Assembly: GCF_035013185.1 (NCBI RefSeq) | Contig: NZ_JAYGJO010000003.1 | Span: forward strand, 186,001 to 250,000 | Source: Acerihabitans sp035013185 | GTDB taxonomy: Bacteria > Pseudomonadota > Gammaproteobacteria > Enterobacterales > Enterobacteriaceae | Direction: 5' to 3' | Length of the DNA: 64,000 bases | Shown: positions 27,782-37,900 of the stretch, in pieces | Layout of the letters: each line of letters begins with the position of its first letter | How positions within the stretch are numbered: position 1 is the first letter of the stretch | Position numbers and translations under genes: made by a program | The notes under the pieces: generated by a model | What the model was told of the DNA's origin: nothing | Database searches by the model: none | Seen by the model: only the letters and a program-made list of their open reading frames with translations

Positions 27782-29713
27782 ATGCAATATCATCTTAATG
27801 GTTTTCGGCCCGGCGATCCGGAATGGTTTGAAGATGGCAGGAAAAACGTACGAGCGCCGGGTACATTACCTGACAAAATCGATGTGCTAATCGTCGGTTG
27901 CGGCCCGGCAGGACTCACCCTGGCCGCACAGCTAGCGGCTTTCCCCGAGATAGAGACGCTGATTGTGGAAAGAAAACCAGGACCACTGCAAAAGGGGCAG
28001 GCAGATGGCATTTCCTGTCGTTCAATGGAAATGTTTAATGCGTTTGGATTTGCCGGACAGATTTTAAAGCAAGCCTGCTGGGTGAATGAGACCACTTTTT
28101 GGAAACCGGACCACAACGCGCCGACCACCATTACCCGCAATGGACGCGTTCAGGACGTCGCCGACGGGTTATCAGAGATGCCGCATGTGATCCTCAATCA
28201 GGCCCGTATTCACGATATGTACCTGGAGTTGATGCGTAAATCCCCCTCCCGCCTGGAGCCGGTTTACTCCATCAGCGTAACCGACATTCTGTTGACGCCG
28301 GAAGTAGACTCGACTTACCCGGTTGAGGTCACCCTCGTCCGGCTGGTTGACGACGTGCCGACGGGCGAGCAGATAACCGTTCGCGCCCGGTATGTGGTGG
28401 GGTGTGATGGTGCACGCAGTACGGTGCGCCATGCCATTGGCCGCGAGCTGATTGGCGATTCGGCAAATCAGGCCTGGGGGGTGATGGATGTTCTGGCCGT
28501 GACGGATTTTCCGGACATCCGCTGTAAGTCGCTGATCCAGTCCGCTTTCGAGGGCAACATCATCATTATTCCCCGCGAGGGCGGTTATCTGACGCGGCTC
28601 TATATCGAACTGGATAAACTTAACGAGGGCGAAAGGATCCGCAATCGCCATATCGACATTGATGATTTGATTGGTGCGGCACAGCGTATTTTTCAACCCT
28701 ATCGCTTTGACGTCAAAGAGGTGGTCTGGTGGTCAGTGTATGAAATCGGACAGCGGCTGACTGATAAGTTTGATGATGTTCCGCAGGCGGCAGTGGCGCA
28801 CCAACTGCCCCATATTTTTATCTGCGGCGATGCCTGCCACACCCATAGCCCGAAAGCCGGGCAGGGAATGAACGTCTCCATGGGCGATGCGTTTAATCTT
28901 GGTTGGAAGCTGGTTGCCGTGATGAAAGGCATCAGTCCGCCAGAGATCCTGCACACGTACTCAGAAGAACGGCAGAGCGTGGCGCAGGATCTGATTAATT
29001 TTGATCGCGAATGGTCGCGCATTATGAGTGAACGACCAGAACTGAATGACGACAGCCAGGAGAATGAGCCGAAATTTCAACGCTATTTTATCCAGCATGG
29101 TCGTTATACGGCGGGGATGTCGGTAACGTATCAGCCCTCCAGACTGACCGGCATAACCACCTGGCAGGAGCTCGCTTGCGGATTCATCATCGGCAGCCGT
29201 TTCCACTCGGCCCCGGTTCTGCGTCTGGCGGATATCAAACCGGTACAGCTTGGTCATGTCATTAAAAGCGATGCCCGCTGGCGTATATTTATTTTTGCCG
29301 CTGATGAGGATCCTTATCAGGCGTCGTCAGCCGTCAATCAGCTTTGCGTATTTCTTAGTGAGGATAGTCGCTCTCCGCTTAATCGTTTCACTCCACCCGG
29401 CGGTGATTGTGATGATGTATTTGACGTTCGGGTCATTTTCCAGCAAGCGGCCAGCGGGCTGAAATTGGATCAACTGTCACCCTGTTTGTTCCCCCAGAAA
29501 GGTCAATACGGATTGATTGATTATGAAAAAATATTCTGCCCTGACCTGAGGTCGGGCAGTGATATTTTTTCCGTGCGGGGCATCAATCGTGCATCGGGCG
29601 CTGTTGTGGTAGTCCGTCCCGATCAGTATGTCGCTCATATCCTGCCGCTGCAGGCCTTTGACGAATTGTCGGCGTTTTTTGCGGGTTTTATGCTGCCGGT
29701 GAACAAACGCTGA
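27782..29713 (+). CDS. MobA-type FAD aromatic hydroxylase
   Basis: A 643-residue FAD monooxygenase of the phenol 2-monooxygenase / 3-hydroxybenzoate 4-monooxygenase group. The Rossmann motif VGCGPAGLTLAAQ lies at about residue 38, the DG motif as CDGARSTVR, and the FAD ribityl motif GDACHTHSPKAGQGMN. A thioredoxin-like C-terminal domain follows (about 430-640). It hydroxylates a phenolic acid with NAD(P)H and O2. Its position right after galA suggests it produces the ring-cleavage substrate, for example gallate from a dihydroxybenzoate or protocatechuate from 3-hydroxybenzoate. Start supported by GGAGAAAAG before ATG 27782. Confidence 0.87.
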   Translation: MQYHLNGFRPGDPEWFEDGRKNVRAPGTLPDKIDVLIVGCGPAGLTLAAQLAAFPEIETLIVERKPGPLQKGQADGISCRSMEMFNAFGFAGQILKQACWVNETTFWKPDHNAPTTITRNGRVQDVADGLSEMPHVILNQARIHDMYLELMRKSPSRLEPVYSISVTDILLTPEVDSTYPVEVTLVRLVDDVPTGEQITVRARYVVGCDGARSTVRHAIGRELIGDSANQAWGVMDVLAVTDFPDIRCKSLIQSAFEGNIIIIPREGGYLTRLYIELDKLNEGERIRNRHIDIDDLIGAAQRIFQPYRFDVKEVVWWSVYEIGQRLTDKFDDVPQAAVAHQLPHIFICGDACHTHSPKAGQGMNVSMGDAFNLGWKLVAVMKGISPPEILHTYSEERQSVAQDLINFDREWSRIMSERPELNDDSQENEPKFQRYFIQHGRYTAGMSVTYQPSRLTGITTWQELACGFIIGSRFHSAPVLRLADIKPVQLGHVIKSDARWRIFIFAADEDPYQASSAVNQLCVFLSEDSRSPLNRFTPPGGDCDDVFDVRVIFQQAASGLKLDQLSPCLFPQKGQYGLIDYEKIFCPDLRSGSDIFSVRGINRASGAVVVVRPDQYVAHILPLQAFDELSAFFAGFMLPVNKR

Positions 29714-29779
29714 CAACCTTAACTCTCCCCCCTGCAGGCGCCAAGACAATCCTGCGGGATCCGCGACATGACGTCATTC

Positions 29780-29805
29780 TTGCCATTGTTTGGGGGCAAT
29801 GGCAA
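29780..29805. terminator. hairpin after the gal cluster
   Basis: A perfect nine-base-pair stem, TTGCCATTG with CAATGGCAA and an eight-base loop, lies between the convergent hydroxylase and SDR genes. There is no clear T tract on either side, so it may be a bidirectional stop or only an mRNA-end structure. Confidence 0.45.
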
Positions 29806-29820
29806 GCCGGCCTACATTTC

Positions 29821-30654
29821 TTAACCGTCGGTTGAACGCGTTAGAGCTTCCCAAACATCGATTTCTGCGCGATAAGCGTTCAGTTTATCGCGCACCAGAT
29901 CGAGTGCATCGCTTCCCAATAATAAATGGACCGGTGGAGTGTCACTCTCAATGATTGCCAGCATGGCACGCGCTGCTTTGGCAGGATCACCAAGTTGCTT
30001 ACCCTTTTTCTCCTCCCGTGCCTGTCGTATCGGGTTAAATAAGGGGTCATAATCAGGGATCTTACGCGGGGTTCTGACCATTGATCGTCCTGCCCAATCT
30101 GTGCGGAAAGATCCTGGGGCAACGGCTGTTACCGCAATATTAAAAGGGTTGAGTTCTTTGCTCAAAGCGTCGGAAATCCCCTCCAAGGCGAACTTACTGC
30201 CACAATAATAGGAAATACCTGGCATGGTAATGAATCCGCCCATTGATGTGATATTGATAATATGTCCGCGGCGACGTTCGCGCATATAGGGCAGCAGCGC
30301 TTTTATCATCGCTACCGCACCGAATACGTTTACGTCGAACTGGCGTTTCATGTCATCCAACGCAGACTCTTCCATCACACCTTCATGACCATAACCGGCA
30401 TTGTTGACCAGCACGTCAACCGGACCGATATTTGCCTCGACATCAGCAACCATATTGTCGATCGATGTAAAGTCCGTCACATCAAGCATCCGTGCGAAGG
30501 CGTGTGAAGGGTTTACTGCCTCGAAAGATGCCTTCGCCGACGTGTTACGCACTGTTCCCACGACGCGATGACCGATTTTCAATGCTTCCTGAGCTAATGC
30601 ACGACCAAAGCCGCTGCTGACACCGGTGATCAAAATAATTTTGGATGGAGACAT
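29821..30654 (-). CDS. short-chain dehydrogenase/reductase (SDR)
   Basis: A 277-residue classical SDR with TGVSSGFG at residue 10, NNAG, the catalytic serine in ITSMGG, and YYCGSK with the Tyr-Lys pair. The extended C-terminus and VAPGSFRTDWAG are common in oxidoreductases annotated as retinol- or ketone-reductase-like; the substrate is unknown. It is divergent from the AraC-type regulator at 30762, about 107 bases apart, and is the likely target of that regulator. Confidence 0.87.
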   Translation of the reverse strand: MSPSKIILITGVSSGFGRALAQEALKIGHRVVGTVRNTSAKASFEAVNPSHAFARMLDVTDFTSIDNMVADVEANIGPVDVLVNNAGYGHEGVMEESALDDMKRQFDVNVFGAVAMIKALLPYMRERRRGHIINITSMGGFITMPGISYYCGSKFALEGISDALSKELNPFNIAVTAVAPGSFRTDWAGRSMVRTPRKIPDYDPLFNPIRQAREEKKGKQLGDPAKAARAMLAIIESDTPPVHLLLGSDALDLVRDKLNAYRAEIDVWEALTRSTDG

Positions 30655-30761
30655 AGTAAAACACCCGTTGGTTAAGAGATATGTGCATACTATTCTCTTA
30701 AATTTTCACTTTTTAGACCAAATATTCTCTTTTTATTGCCTAATTCTATGAGGAGTCATTT

Positions 30762-31724
30762 GTGGGGGATAAAACGACAGTGTTTTCTGGCTTTGTTTCT
30801 GAGCAGCAGTATATGGCTAACCTGCTTTTGGCATTGGCGTCACAGGAAGGTTATAACCTTACTGTACTTCCTGGTGTCCGTTTTCTCCGTTCGGATCGCC
30901 CGCTGGCCCGCACGCCAGTTCTTTACGATCCCGGTATCGTCATTGTGTGCCAAGGCTCAAAAAAAGGTTATTTTGGCGATCAGACTTACGTCTATGACGA
31001 GCAGCATTATCTTGTGGTCTCTGTACCGGTGCCCTTCGTGATGGAAACTGATGCTTCTCCAGAGCACCCATTACTGGCCATATATTTACATCTGGATTTC
31101 CAACTCGCTGCCGAATTACTGATACAAATAGATAGGCTGGGCGTTGCATTACCAAAGGCTAATCCCGAGAGTATGATCTCCAGCCCAATGGACGCGGCCC
31201 TAAGCGCTTCGGTACTTCGCTTCCTCGAAACAATGAGCAAGCCAATTGATGCCGAAATACTCGGACCCGCGCTGGTGAGAGAACTCTATTTTCGTGTGCT
31301 CACCGGCGCTCAGGGCAATGTCATGCGCTCGGCGTTAGCGATGCACGGTCAATTCGGAAAAATTGGCAAGGCGTTACGCCGTATTCATGCCAACTATGCG
31401 CAATCCCTAAATCTTCCCAAGCTGGCAGAAGAGGCAGGGATGAGTGTGCCGACCTTTCATAGCCATTTTAAGGCCATTACACGGACATCACCCATGCAAT
31501 ACGTGAAATCGACACGTCTGCACCAGGCCCGTTTGCTGATGGTTCGCCAAGGCTTAACTGCGGCTGTCGCGAGCCAGGCCGTAGGGTATGAAAGTCCTTC
31601 GCAATTTAATCGCGAATTCAAACGATTATTTGGGCGTCCCCCCGCCGAAGAGACAAAGCGCATGCGTGAGCGTTTTGCCCTGCCACCGGCGCATGCAACG
31701 TCAGAATTCGTTTCTTCGCACTAG
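30762..31724 (+). CDS. AraC-family regulator
   Basis: A 320-residue regulator with an AraC_N-type cupin sensor domain (about residues 25-180; VRFLRSDRPL, YDPGIVIVCQGSKKG) and a C-terminal double HTH (LAEEAGMSVPTFHSHFKAI, then GYESPSQFNREFKRLFG). This combination is typical of YqhC-like regulators of aldehyde or ketone reductases. The start is GTG, six bases after AGGAG. Divergent from the SDR gene. Confidence 0.87.
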   Translation: MGDKTTVFSGFVSEQQYMANLLLALASQEGYNLTVLPGVRFLRSDRPLARTPVLYDPGIVIVCQGSKKGYFGDQTYVYDEQHYLVVSVPVPFVMETDASPEHPLLAIYLHLDFQLAAELLIQIDRLGVALPKANPESMISSPMDAALSASVLRFLETMSKPIDAEILGPALVRELYFRVLTGAQGNVMRSALAMHGQFGKIGKALRRIHANYAQSLNLPKLAEEAGMSVPTFHSHFKAITRTSPMQYVKSTRLHQARLLMVRQGLTAAVASQAVGYESPSQFNREFKRLFGRPPAEETKRMRERFALPPAHATSEFVSSH

Positions 31725-31849
31725 ATAACTAAAAGAAAAATTCAAAATATTATCAATTTGGCATGTTGCTATAAGGGCTAAGTCGTTTTCGGGCGGTCAT
31801 CTCCCTACAACACTGGGGCTGGAATGAAGTGGTGGAGTGGCATAGTGAA

Positions 31850-32071
31850 TTTGGCCACCTGGACAGAGGTGATATCATCACTTCAGCACACAAACAGGTG
31901 ACACAATGATCGGATCTAACAAAAGAATATTTAAACCGCTGCTCGATAATCGTTCTTCTCGAAAGTTGCCGGTGAAAGATACCCCAGTCGGGAATGATGG
32001 CGCTGTCGGTTGTAGACGATCTCGCTAAATTCCCTGATTACCCAAGCGCCTTCTTTTCGGGTAATAAACTG
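31850..32071 (-). pseudogene. IS3-family transposase relic and element end
   Basis: On the minus strand, 32071 down to the stop at 31931 encodes the C-terminal end of an IS3-group OrfB transposase (WVIREFSEIVYN, RHHSRLGYLSPATFEK). Only about 45 codons survive; an in-frame stop precedes them. Beyond the stop, at about 31850-31870, a sequence resembling an IS terminus (TGTCCAGGTGGCCAA on the minus strand) follows. The relic directly abuts the 3' side of tssG, so an insertion and deletion event probably truncated the T6SS locus here. Confidence 0.75.
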
Positions 32072-32135
32072 TCAATACCAATCGAATTATGCCCCACCGG
32101 GGGGATCAGAATGACATTGGTAGCACATCTCTTTT

Positions 32136-33182
32136 TCAGGTCGTTGGCTTGAGCCGGTTTTTTTTGCCCCGAAGTCGCCCCAGATTCATGGTGACCTGTG
32201 CGGGCATCTTCGCCAGGTTATCGCCTCGCAGCCCCAGCACCGCGTTATAGCCCGCCAGCAGCGCACGGTTGCCCAGTTGTGGCAGTGGGGCCAACGTCGT
32301 TGGAATGGTCAGTTTCAGGCTGGCATCGTAATCACAACCCAGATAGACACCCAACAGCGCAAACACGTCCTCGTGCAACGGGCCTCCCGGTAACCAGCTT
32401 TTGGCTTCGGCGGGGTCTTCGGTGTACAACGCTACACCGATAAGGTAATTCGCCTCTTTCGCCTGACGGCCCAGGATAAGCTTATCGCCTAACCGCTGAG
32501 GCTGTGCCAGTGATAATCTGGCCCGCTGGCTCCCGGCCGACATCCTCGTGATCTGGTGAGGTGTGACCGTCACCTGCGTATGGGGGGCATGCGTCTTTAT
32601 CACGCTGACGATGCCTTCCGCCGTGCGGGTGGTTCTCATCAGGGGTTGCAACAGGGCCAGCAAGTGCGAGCTCGGGCCGTTCATGATACCGGTCAACGCC
32701 ATCAGGCAACGTGAGGTTTTGTCGCTACCACCCGCCTCAAAGGTGGCCGGGTAGTGGTATTTGCGCCAGATGCGGTAAAACTGCGTCATCATCCGGTGGT
32801 TGAAAATATCTAAAAACGCTTCCAGCCCTTCATGCCCGTCACGCCGTTGGGCGATGTCGTCGATATAACCGGTGGGCAGCGGCGAGTCGACGCCGTACAA
32901 CCCCATAAAGGTGGTGCGCACTGTCGGTGGCCGCTCGGGATGGTCAGGATCGGTCTCCACCGCGTTGAGGGTGCTGACTGGGAACCCCATGCCCGGATGA
33001 GGACGAAAGCGCACCGCATCCTGCTCGAGGGAGAAGGTGCTGCCCAGCGGGGCCTTGTCGGGGGACAACTGTTCGACTATCTGGCAGAAACGGTAGAAGT
33101 TGAACTGGTGCGCCCGGTCGTGACCGTCGCTGTCCTGCCAGAACGCGGGCAGGATTTTATCATTGTTGTGTGTGTCATTCAT
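32136..33182 (-). CDS. tssG: TssG, T6SS baseplate subunit
   Basis: A 348-residue TssG/ImpH/VasB protein of the T6SS baseplate, which with TssF and TssK forms the wedge around VgrG. Recognisable stretches are the N-terminal FYRFCQIVEQL and FRPHPGMGFP, the central TRCLMALTGIM-like region and the C-terminal GYNAVLGLRGDN. Its start shares one base with the tssF stop, so the pair is translationally coupled. It is the last gene of the minus-strand T6SS run; downstream lies only an IS relic. Confidence 0.9.
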   Translation of the reverse strand: MNDTHNNDKILPAFWQDSDGHDRAHQFNFYRFCQIVEQLSPDKAPLGSTFSLEQDAVRFRPHPGMGFPVSTLNAVETDPDHPERPPTVRTTFMGLYGVDSPLPTGYIDDIAQRRDGHEGLEAFLDIFNHRMMTQFYRIWRKYHYPATFEAGGSDKTSRCLMALTGIMNGPSSHLLALLQPLMRTTRTAEGIVSVIKTHAPHTQVTVTPHQITRMSAGSQRARLSLAQPQRLGDKLILGRQAKEANYLIGVALYTEDPAEAKSWLPGGPLHEDVFALLGVYLGCDYDASLKLTIPTTLAPLPQLGNRALLAGYNAVLGLRGDNLAKMPAQVTMNLGRLRGKKNRLKPTT

Positions 33183-34957
33183 CAGAACAGGATCCGTTCA
33201 ATGCGCCGCTCTGGCCAGGCCCATTGCGTGCCGGACGGGCTGAGCGTCACCGTCAGTTGGGTAAAACGGCGGATGTCGGCGTACTGGGTATAAAACTGCT
33301 CGAGTAGTTCACTGAACAGCAGTGCGTCACCCTGACCGAAAAACGGTGTTTCATCGAGTGCGACCCGGATGGCAACCCCGTGCCAGCCTTCGCCGGGATG
33401 GTGGGACTGTGAATAGTCCACCTGTTGGATACCGGCGATGCGTCGGGCATTGTCGGGGACGTCCGTCCAGTCCAGCAAGCTGAGCGCATGGCGCAAGGCA
33501 TTGGTCTCCATCAGCCCGGCAATGGACTGTGGGTGGAGCAGGGACATCATCTGCCATTGGTACAAAGCAGTGGTCGGCGGGTAGTGTGGCATGCCCGGAG
33601 GCGTGCGGGTAAGGCAGGACAGTTCCAGGTTGCCGAGGGACATCTGGCCGTCAAACACCGCCTGCGCCAACGCCCTGCGCGGGTAGGTGCCGCTGGTGCA
33701 GGTCAGGTTCAGGCGTATCTTCAGGCCCAGGTTCTTTTCATGGGTACGCCCGCCGAGCATCAGCACGGTGTCGTTCAGCCCGGCCGCACCTCGCTGCAGG
33801 CGGGTATGGTAATAACGTTCTGGCCACGCGTCGTCGTGCTTGAGCATGCCGCCTTTCTGGCGAAAATGGCTGTAGGGCACATAGTGGAACTCGGCCTGGT
33901 CTTCGGTCACCTGCGCGACATCATCCACCGTATAAATTTCGGTGTGCTCGTCGCTGAACCGGTGTGGCCGCAGGCGATACCGCGTTACGGTGGGTTCGAC
34001 CGTCAGCGGTTGAGCCAGCAAGCGGAACAGGTTAATCACCGGCACACAGTGCATGCGGATAGCGGTCGGCGGTAACGGTAAATCATACGCCCAGCGTTGA
34101 CTCAGGGTGACGTCGACATCGAATGCCGTGGTGTCCGGTGGGAACACCAGCGTCTCCAGCCCACGCAGTTGCATAAAAAAATAGCGTTCCGGGCCGGTGA
34201 AATACTCCAGCCACGGGCGGATTTCACCGCACAACGCCGGGCTGTCGCTCACTGGCCACAGGCTGGGGTCGTGCTCCGACTGCCAGCGGGGTACAAACTG
34301 TGCCGCCACTGTCATGAGGTCGGACGACTGTTGCCAGAAGCACACCTGTATCTGTTTGACCTGGCGGCTAAGCGCCAGATACAGCGCCGACTGCAATACC
34401 CGGTCACCGTGCAGGTACAGGCTGAGGTTCTGCCAGTCGGCGGGGCGAATTTCGCTGAGTGTGGGCAACGTGAAACGCAGGCGTAGGGCTTGCTGCCCTT
34501 TCGGGCGGGTAAACAGCGTGACGTTATCCAGCGTAAAAGGATGCACGCGAAGAGCTCGTGTGGTGCGGTACGGACAATGTTGCCGGTCGCTACCCAACGG
34601 CTGGGTGAGCAGTTCGCTGCCTTCAGGCAACACCTCTTCCCGTGTATGCAACGCCGGGGTGGCAGGTGTCAGTTCGACCACGGCGGTTGAGGGTAATGTA
34701 CGGTTGACCACCGGCAGCAGATGGGCATGCAACGGCTCGGTCAGTTCCGGGATATCATCATCCACCTTCTGGCGTAGTCGGGCCATCAGCAGCGCAAAGC
34801 CCTGGAAAAGCCGTTCGACGGACGCATCGCGCTGGGCGGGGCCACCGTCCACGCCCAGTGTCCGGCCCAAGTCCGGGAACTGGTGGGCAAACTCCCGCGC
34901 CGCTTCCTTCAGGTAACGCATTTCGCCGTCAAAATAGTTTAAGAAATCGTCTTTCAT
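33182..34957 (-). CDS. tssF: TssF, T6SS baseplate subunit
   Basis: A 591-residue TssF/ImpG/VasA protein. The N-terminus MKDDFLNYFDGEMRYL and the segments FAHQFPDLGRTLG and ERLFQGFALLMARLRQKVDDDIPELTE are highly typical of TssF. It forms the baseplate core with TssG. I use ATG 34957 rather than the GTG three bases upstream. It lies 14 bases downstream of tssM and overlaps tssG by one base. Confidence 0.94.
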   Translation of the reverse strand: MKDDFLNYFDGEMRYLKEAAREFAHQFPDLGRTLGVDGGPAQRDASVERLFQGFALLMARLRQKVDDDIPELTEPLHAHLLPVVNRTLPSTAVVELTPATPALHTREEVLPEGSELLTQPLGSDRQHCPYRTTRALRVHPFTLDNVTLFTRPKGQQALRLRFTLPTLSEIRPADWQNLSLYLHGDRVLQSALYLALSRQVKQIQVCFWQQSSDLMTVAAQFVPRWQSEHDPSLWPVSDSPALCGEIRPWLEYFTGPERYFFMQLRGLETLVFPPDTTAFDVDVTLSQRWAYDLPLPPTAIRMHCVPVINLFRLLAQPLTVEPTVTRYRLRPHRFSDEHTEIYTVDDVAQVTEDQAEFHYVPYSHFRQKGGMLKHDDAWPERYYHTRLQRGAAGLNDTVLMLGGRTHEKNLGLKIRLNLTCTSGTYPRRALAQAVFDGQMSLGNLELSCLTRTPPGMPHYPPTTALYQWQMMSLLHPQSIAGLMETNALRHALSLLDWTDVPDNARRIAGIQQVDYSQSHHPGEGWHGVAIRVALDETPFFGQGDALLFSELLEQFYTQYADIRRFTQLTVTLSPSGTQWAWPERRIERILF

Positions 34958-34971
34958 CACCGTTCTCTGCG

Positions 34972-37900
34972 TTATCGGAAAATCTGGCTGGGAAACTGAA
35001 AATTCTCAAGGCTCAGCAGGCTGAGCGGATCGTGACCCGGTGTAAACGCCAGTTGGTAATTGAGCTGCAAACCATCATCAGCACGCCAGGTCAGTTGATA
35101 GTGCGTATCGTCTACCTGTGTGACTTTCGCTTTTTTCAACAAACGGTAAAATGCCCAGACGCCGGGGGTGTCGAAATACAGTCGGGCCCCGGCCCTGATG
35201 CTGGTCCATATCAGCGAGGCTCTGGGGTAGTAGGTCTCCCCCGGCCATTGCATATCCTGCCAGAACGGCTGCTGGTTAACGTATGTCAGCGTTTGCCCGT
35301 CGATACGCAATTCGGTTTTGACCACGTCACGCGCCGTGCCTGCCTGCAACTGAAAACCTATACCCTCGCTGTTTCCGTTGAGCGTTCGCCCCAGTTGGTC
35401 GAGGTGGTTGAGCTGTGTCAGAAATTGCGGGTTCACGGACAGTCCGGGGGGCAACGTGTCCGCGACCTGCCAACGGTGGTTTTTGTACGTCAGCACACCG
35501 CGCAGGTGTTCATTGATAAAGCGTACAATCCTGCCGGTCAGCGGGTTGATAAAAGTATTCAGTGTCGGCAATGACGCCTCTTTGCGGCTGTCGACAAACG
35601 GGAAGGTGTGGTCAAACGCCTGATGCCAGGGGCCGACAATCTCCGCTTGCCACTGCACGTTCATCCTCTTGACGCCGGGGATCATCACGGTTTTCCAACT
35701 CTGGCTCAGGGGGGCCAGCAATAGCGCCTGTGTCATCGGCTGCCACCCTGTGCCTAACTGGTTACGCAGGCGTCCTGGCAATTCGGCGATGGTATTATCA
35801 ATCTGTGTGCCGCTAAATACCGATTGGGACAAGGCCGCCGTACCACCGTTCGCGGCCGACAGGTGACGCATCTGGTCACGCAGGCTCGCCGCACACATCC
35901 GCCAGGTGGTGAGCGTGATACCGTGTTCCACCGCCTGATTGGACACCATTGCCACCACGCCGCCAAAGACTGGTTGCAGGGCTGGATTGACCTCATGGTG
36001 TTTTTCGTTCGGACTGCCCGCCAACCCCTGCCAAGCCAACTGCTTCATTAGCGCCATCTGAGGAGAACGGTTCAAGTCGGCCGCCACGCTCAGTTGCACC
36101 GCTGGGTTAGCCGGACGGGCCTTGACCTGATTAAGTGTCTGCTGCCATGCGCGGGCGTAGTCGGCCAGATAGCGCGCCGTCAAACGGGCCCCCAAAGCAC
36201 TCGGCAGCAGCGAGGCTTCCATGGCTTCCCCCGGCTCGACCAGTACCCAGTTGATCTGCTCCTGACGGTGGGTCACCCGGGTGGCAATCTCGGGGAATAC
36301 CGCGCCGTCATACGCCTGGCGGGTAAACCGGCCCGGCACCTCGGCATCCAGGGTAAACATGCCCTCAGCATCCAGTCCATCGAGCAACTGCATCAGCGAC
36401 AGATCGCCGAAGGTGAGCGCCGCACGGTCAAGAATGAGCTGATAGAGCCGCGCCTCGGCCTGCGGGCCACTCATGCTGTGCAACAGCGCGGCGCGGGCGT
36501 GGGCCACCCGTGCACTGTCCGGGGTGATTTTCCATTCGTGATGGTGGGCAAACTGGCGGGTAAAGAAGGCGATAGTTTGCGAAGGGACCGTTGGCAACAG
36601 TGCCGTGAGTTGCGCCGCGAAATAGGGTGGTGCGTCAGGGGCGGTGGTTTTCTCCGGGTGAGCCAGCATTAGGTAGGTTTTGAGCTGGTCATAGCTCGGT
36701 GAACTCGAGGTCAACGAGGCACTCAACTGCAGTTGCGCCGGTTGGACAATAAAGCGTTGGGCAAGCTGTGCGTAGGCGGGCCAGAGTGTGGGCAACAGCG
36801 CGTCGGTGACGTCCAGGCCCACGCGACGGTAAAGTGGCGCGCCCTGCTGCTGGTGCGTCAGCAGGGTTTGTATCTGCTGTTGCAGTGCGAACAAGACGCT
36901 AACGGAAGGCCTGACGTTAGCCTGTTGTACCAGGTTGGCCCCCTGTGTGACCAGCCGGTGATTGCTGCCCCACGACACCAGTACCCCCAGGGCGATGATG
37001 GCCACCATCGCGACAGCGGCCCCTTGGACAACAGCCAATGCGGTGATACCGACAGGACGACCAGCGCGGCGCTGAATGCCGCTAGCCAACTCCCGCCAGA
37101 TGGGAGAGTCTGCCTGTTCATGTGGCGTATACGCGTGGAAACTCAGTGGGGGTGAGAAGGTGACGCCATATAACGGTAATGGACGATATGCCGACAGCAA
37201 TGACGTGAAAATATCGCGCCAGGAAACCAGACTGTGTTGCAGGTCACTGGACAGGCGCAGCAGGAATGGGCCCAGGTCAGTGTTAATCTGGGCCATGGCC
37301 TGCGCCCGCAGTGCAGGAATAAGTGCCTCAAGGCGGGATATCAGCGATTCTGGTGTCAGGCGCTTGGCCTGCAACACACCGACCAATTGCCGTGGGGGGG
37401 CCGGCAGTGGCCAGGCCAACTCACGGGTGTCCAGCAGATAAACCGGTGCCTCCCAGCGTAACCGACGTCGTACCTGTTCATGACCACGCCGTACCGCCTC
37501 GGCATGTACCACGTTGGTATATTTTGCTGCATGGCTGACCCAAATCAGCGCATCCACCGGGCGATGGCGGCGCAATCGGCGCACTGTCTGAAGGTCATGC
37601 ATATTCCCCCCTTTCGCCAGTGAGCCGCCCCACAGTAACAGCACCTGACCGACTAACAACCCGCCCTGCGCGGTGAGCCCCGGCGCCACCCGTTCAACGT
37701 CATCCACCTCACCCATGACCAGCAACCAGGGGATTTTACGTTGCCAATGGTCGCCGTAACGCTCACGCAGAAGCTGTGTTAACGGTGAGAGGTCTCGTCC
37801 CCCCACCGGGGGGCCTTCATTGCCATTCAGAAGGGCCGGTGGGGCAATCATCCCTTCGTGGTCCAGTTGCGTCGGCGCGCGACGGTAAGAACGCCAGATG

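Noticed and set aside
33425..34916. Long plus-strand frames opposite tssF
   Set aside because: They are antisense shadows of a well-conserved, GC-rich gene and have no family resemblance or ribosome-binding sites.
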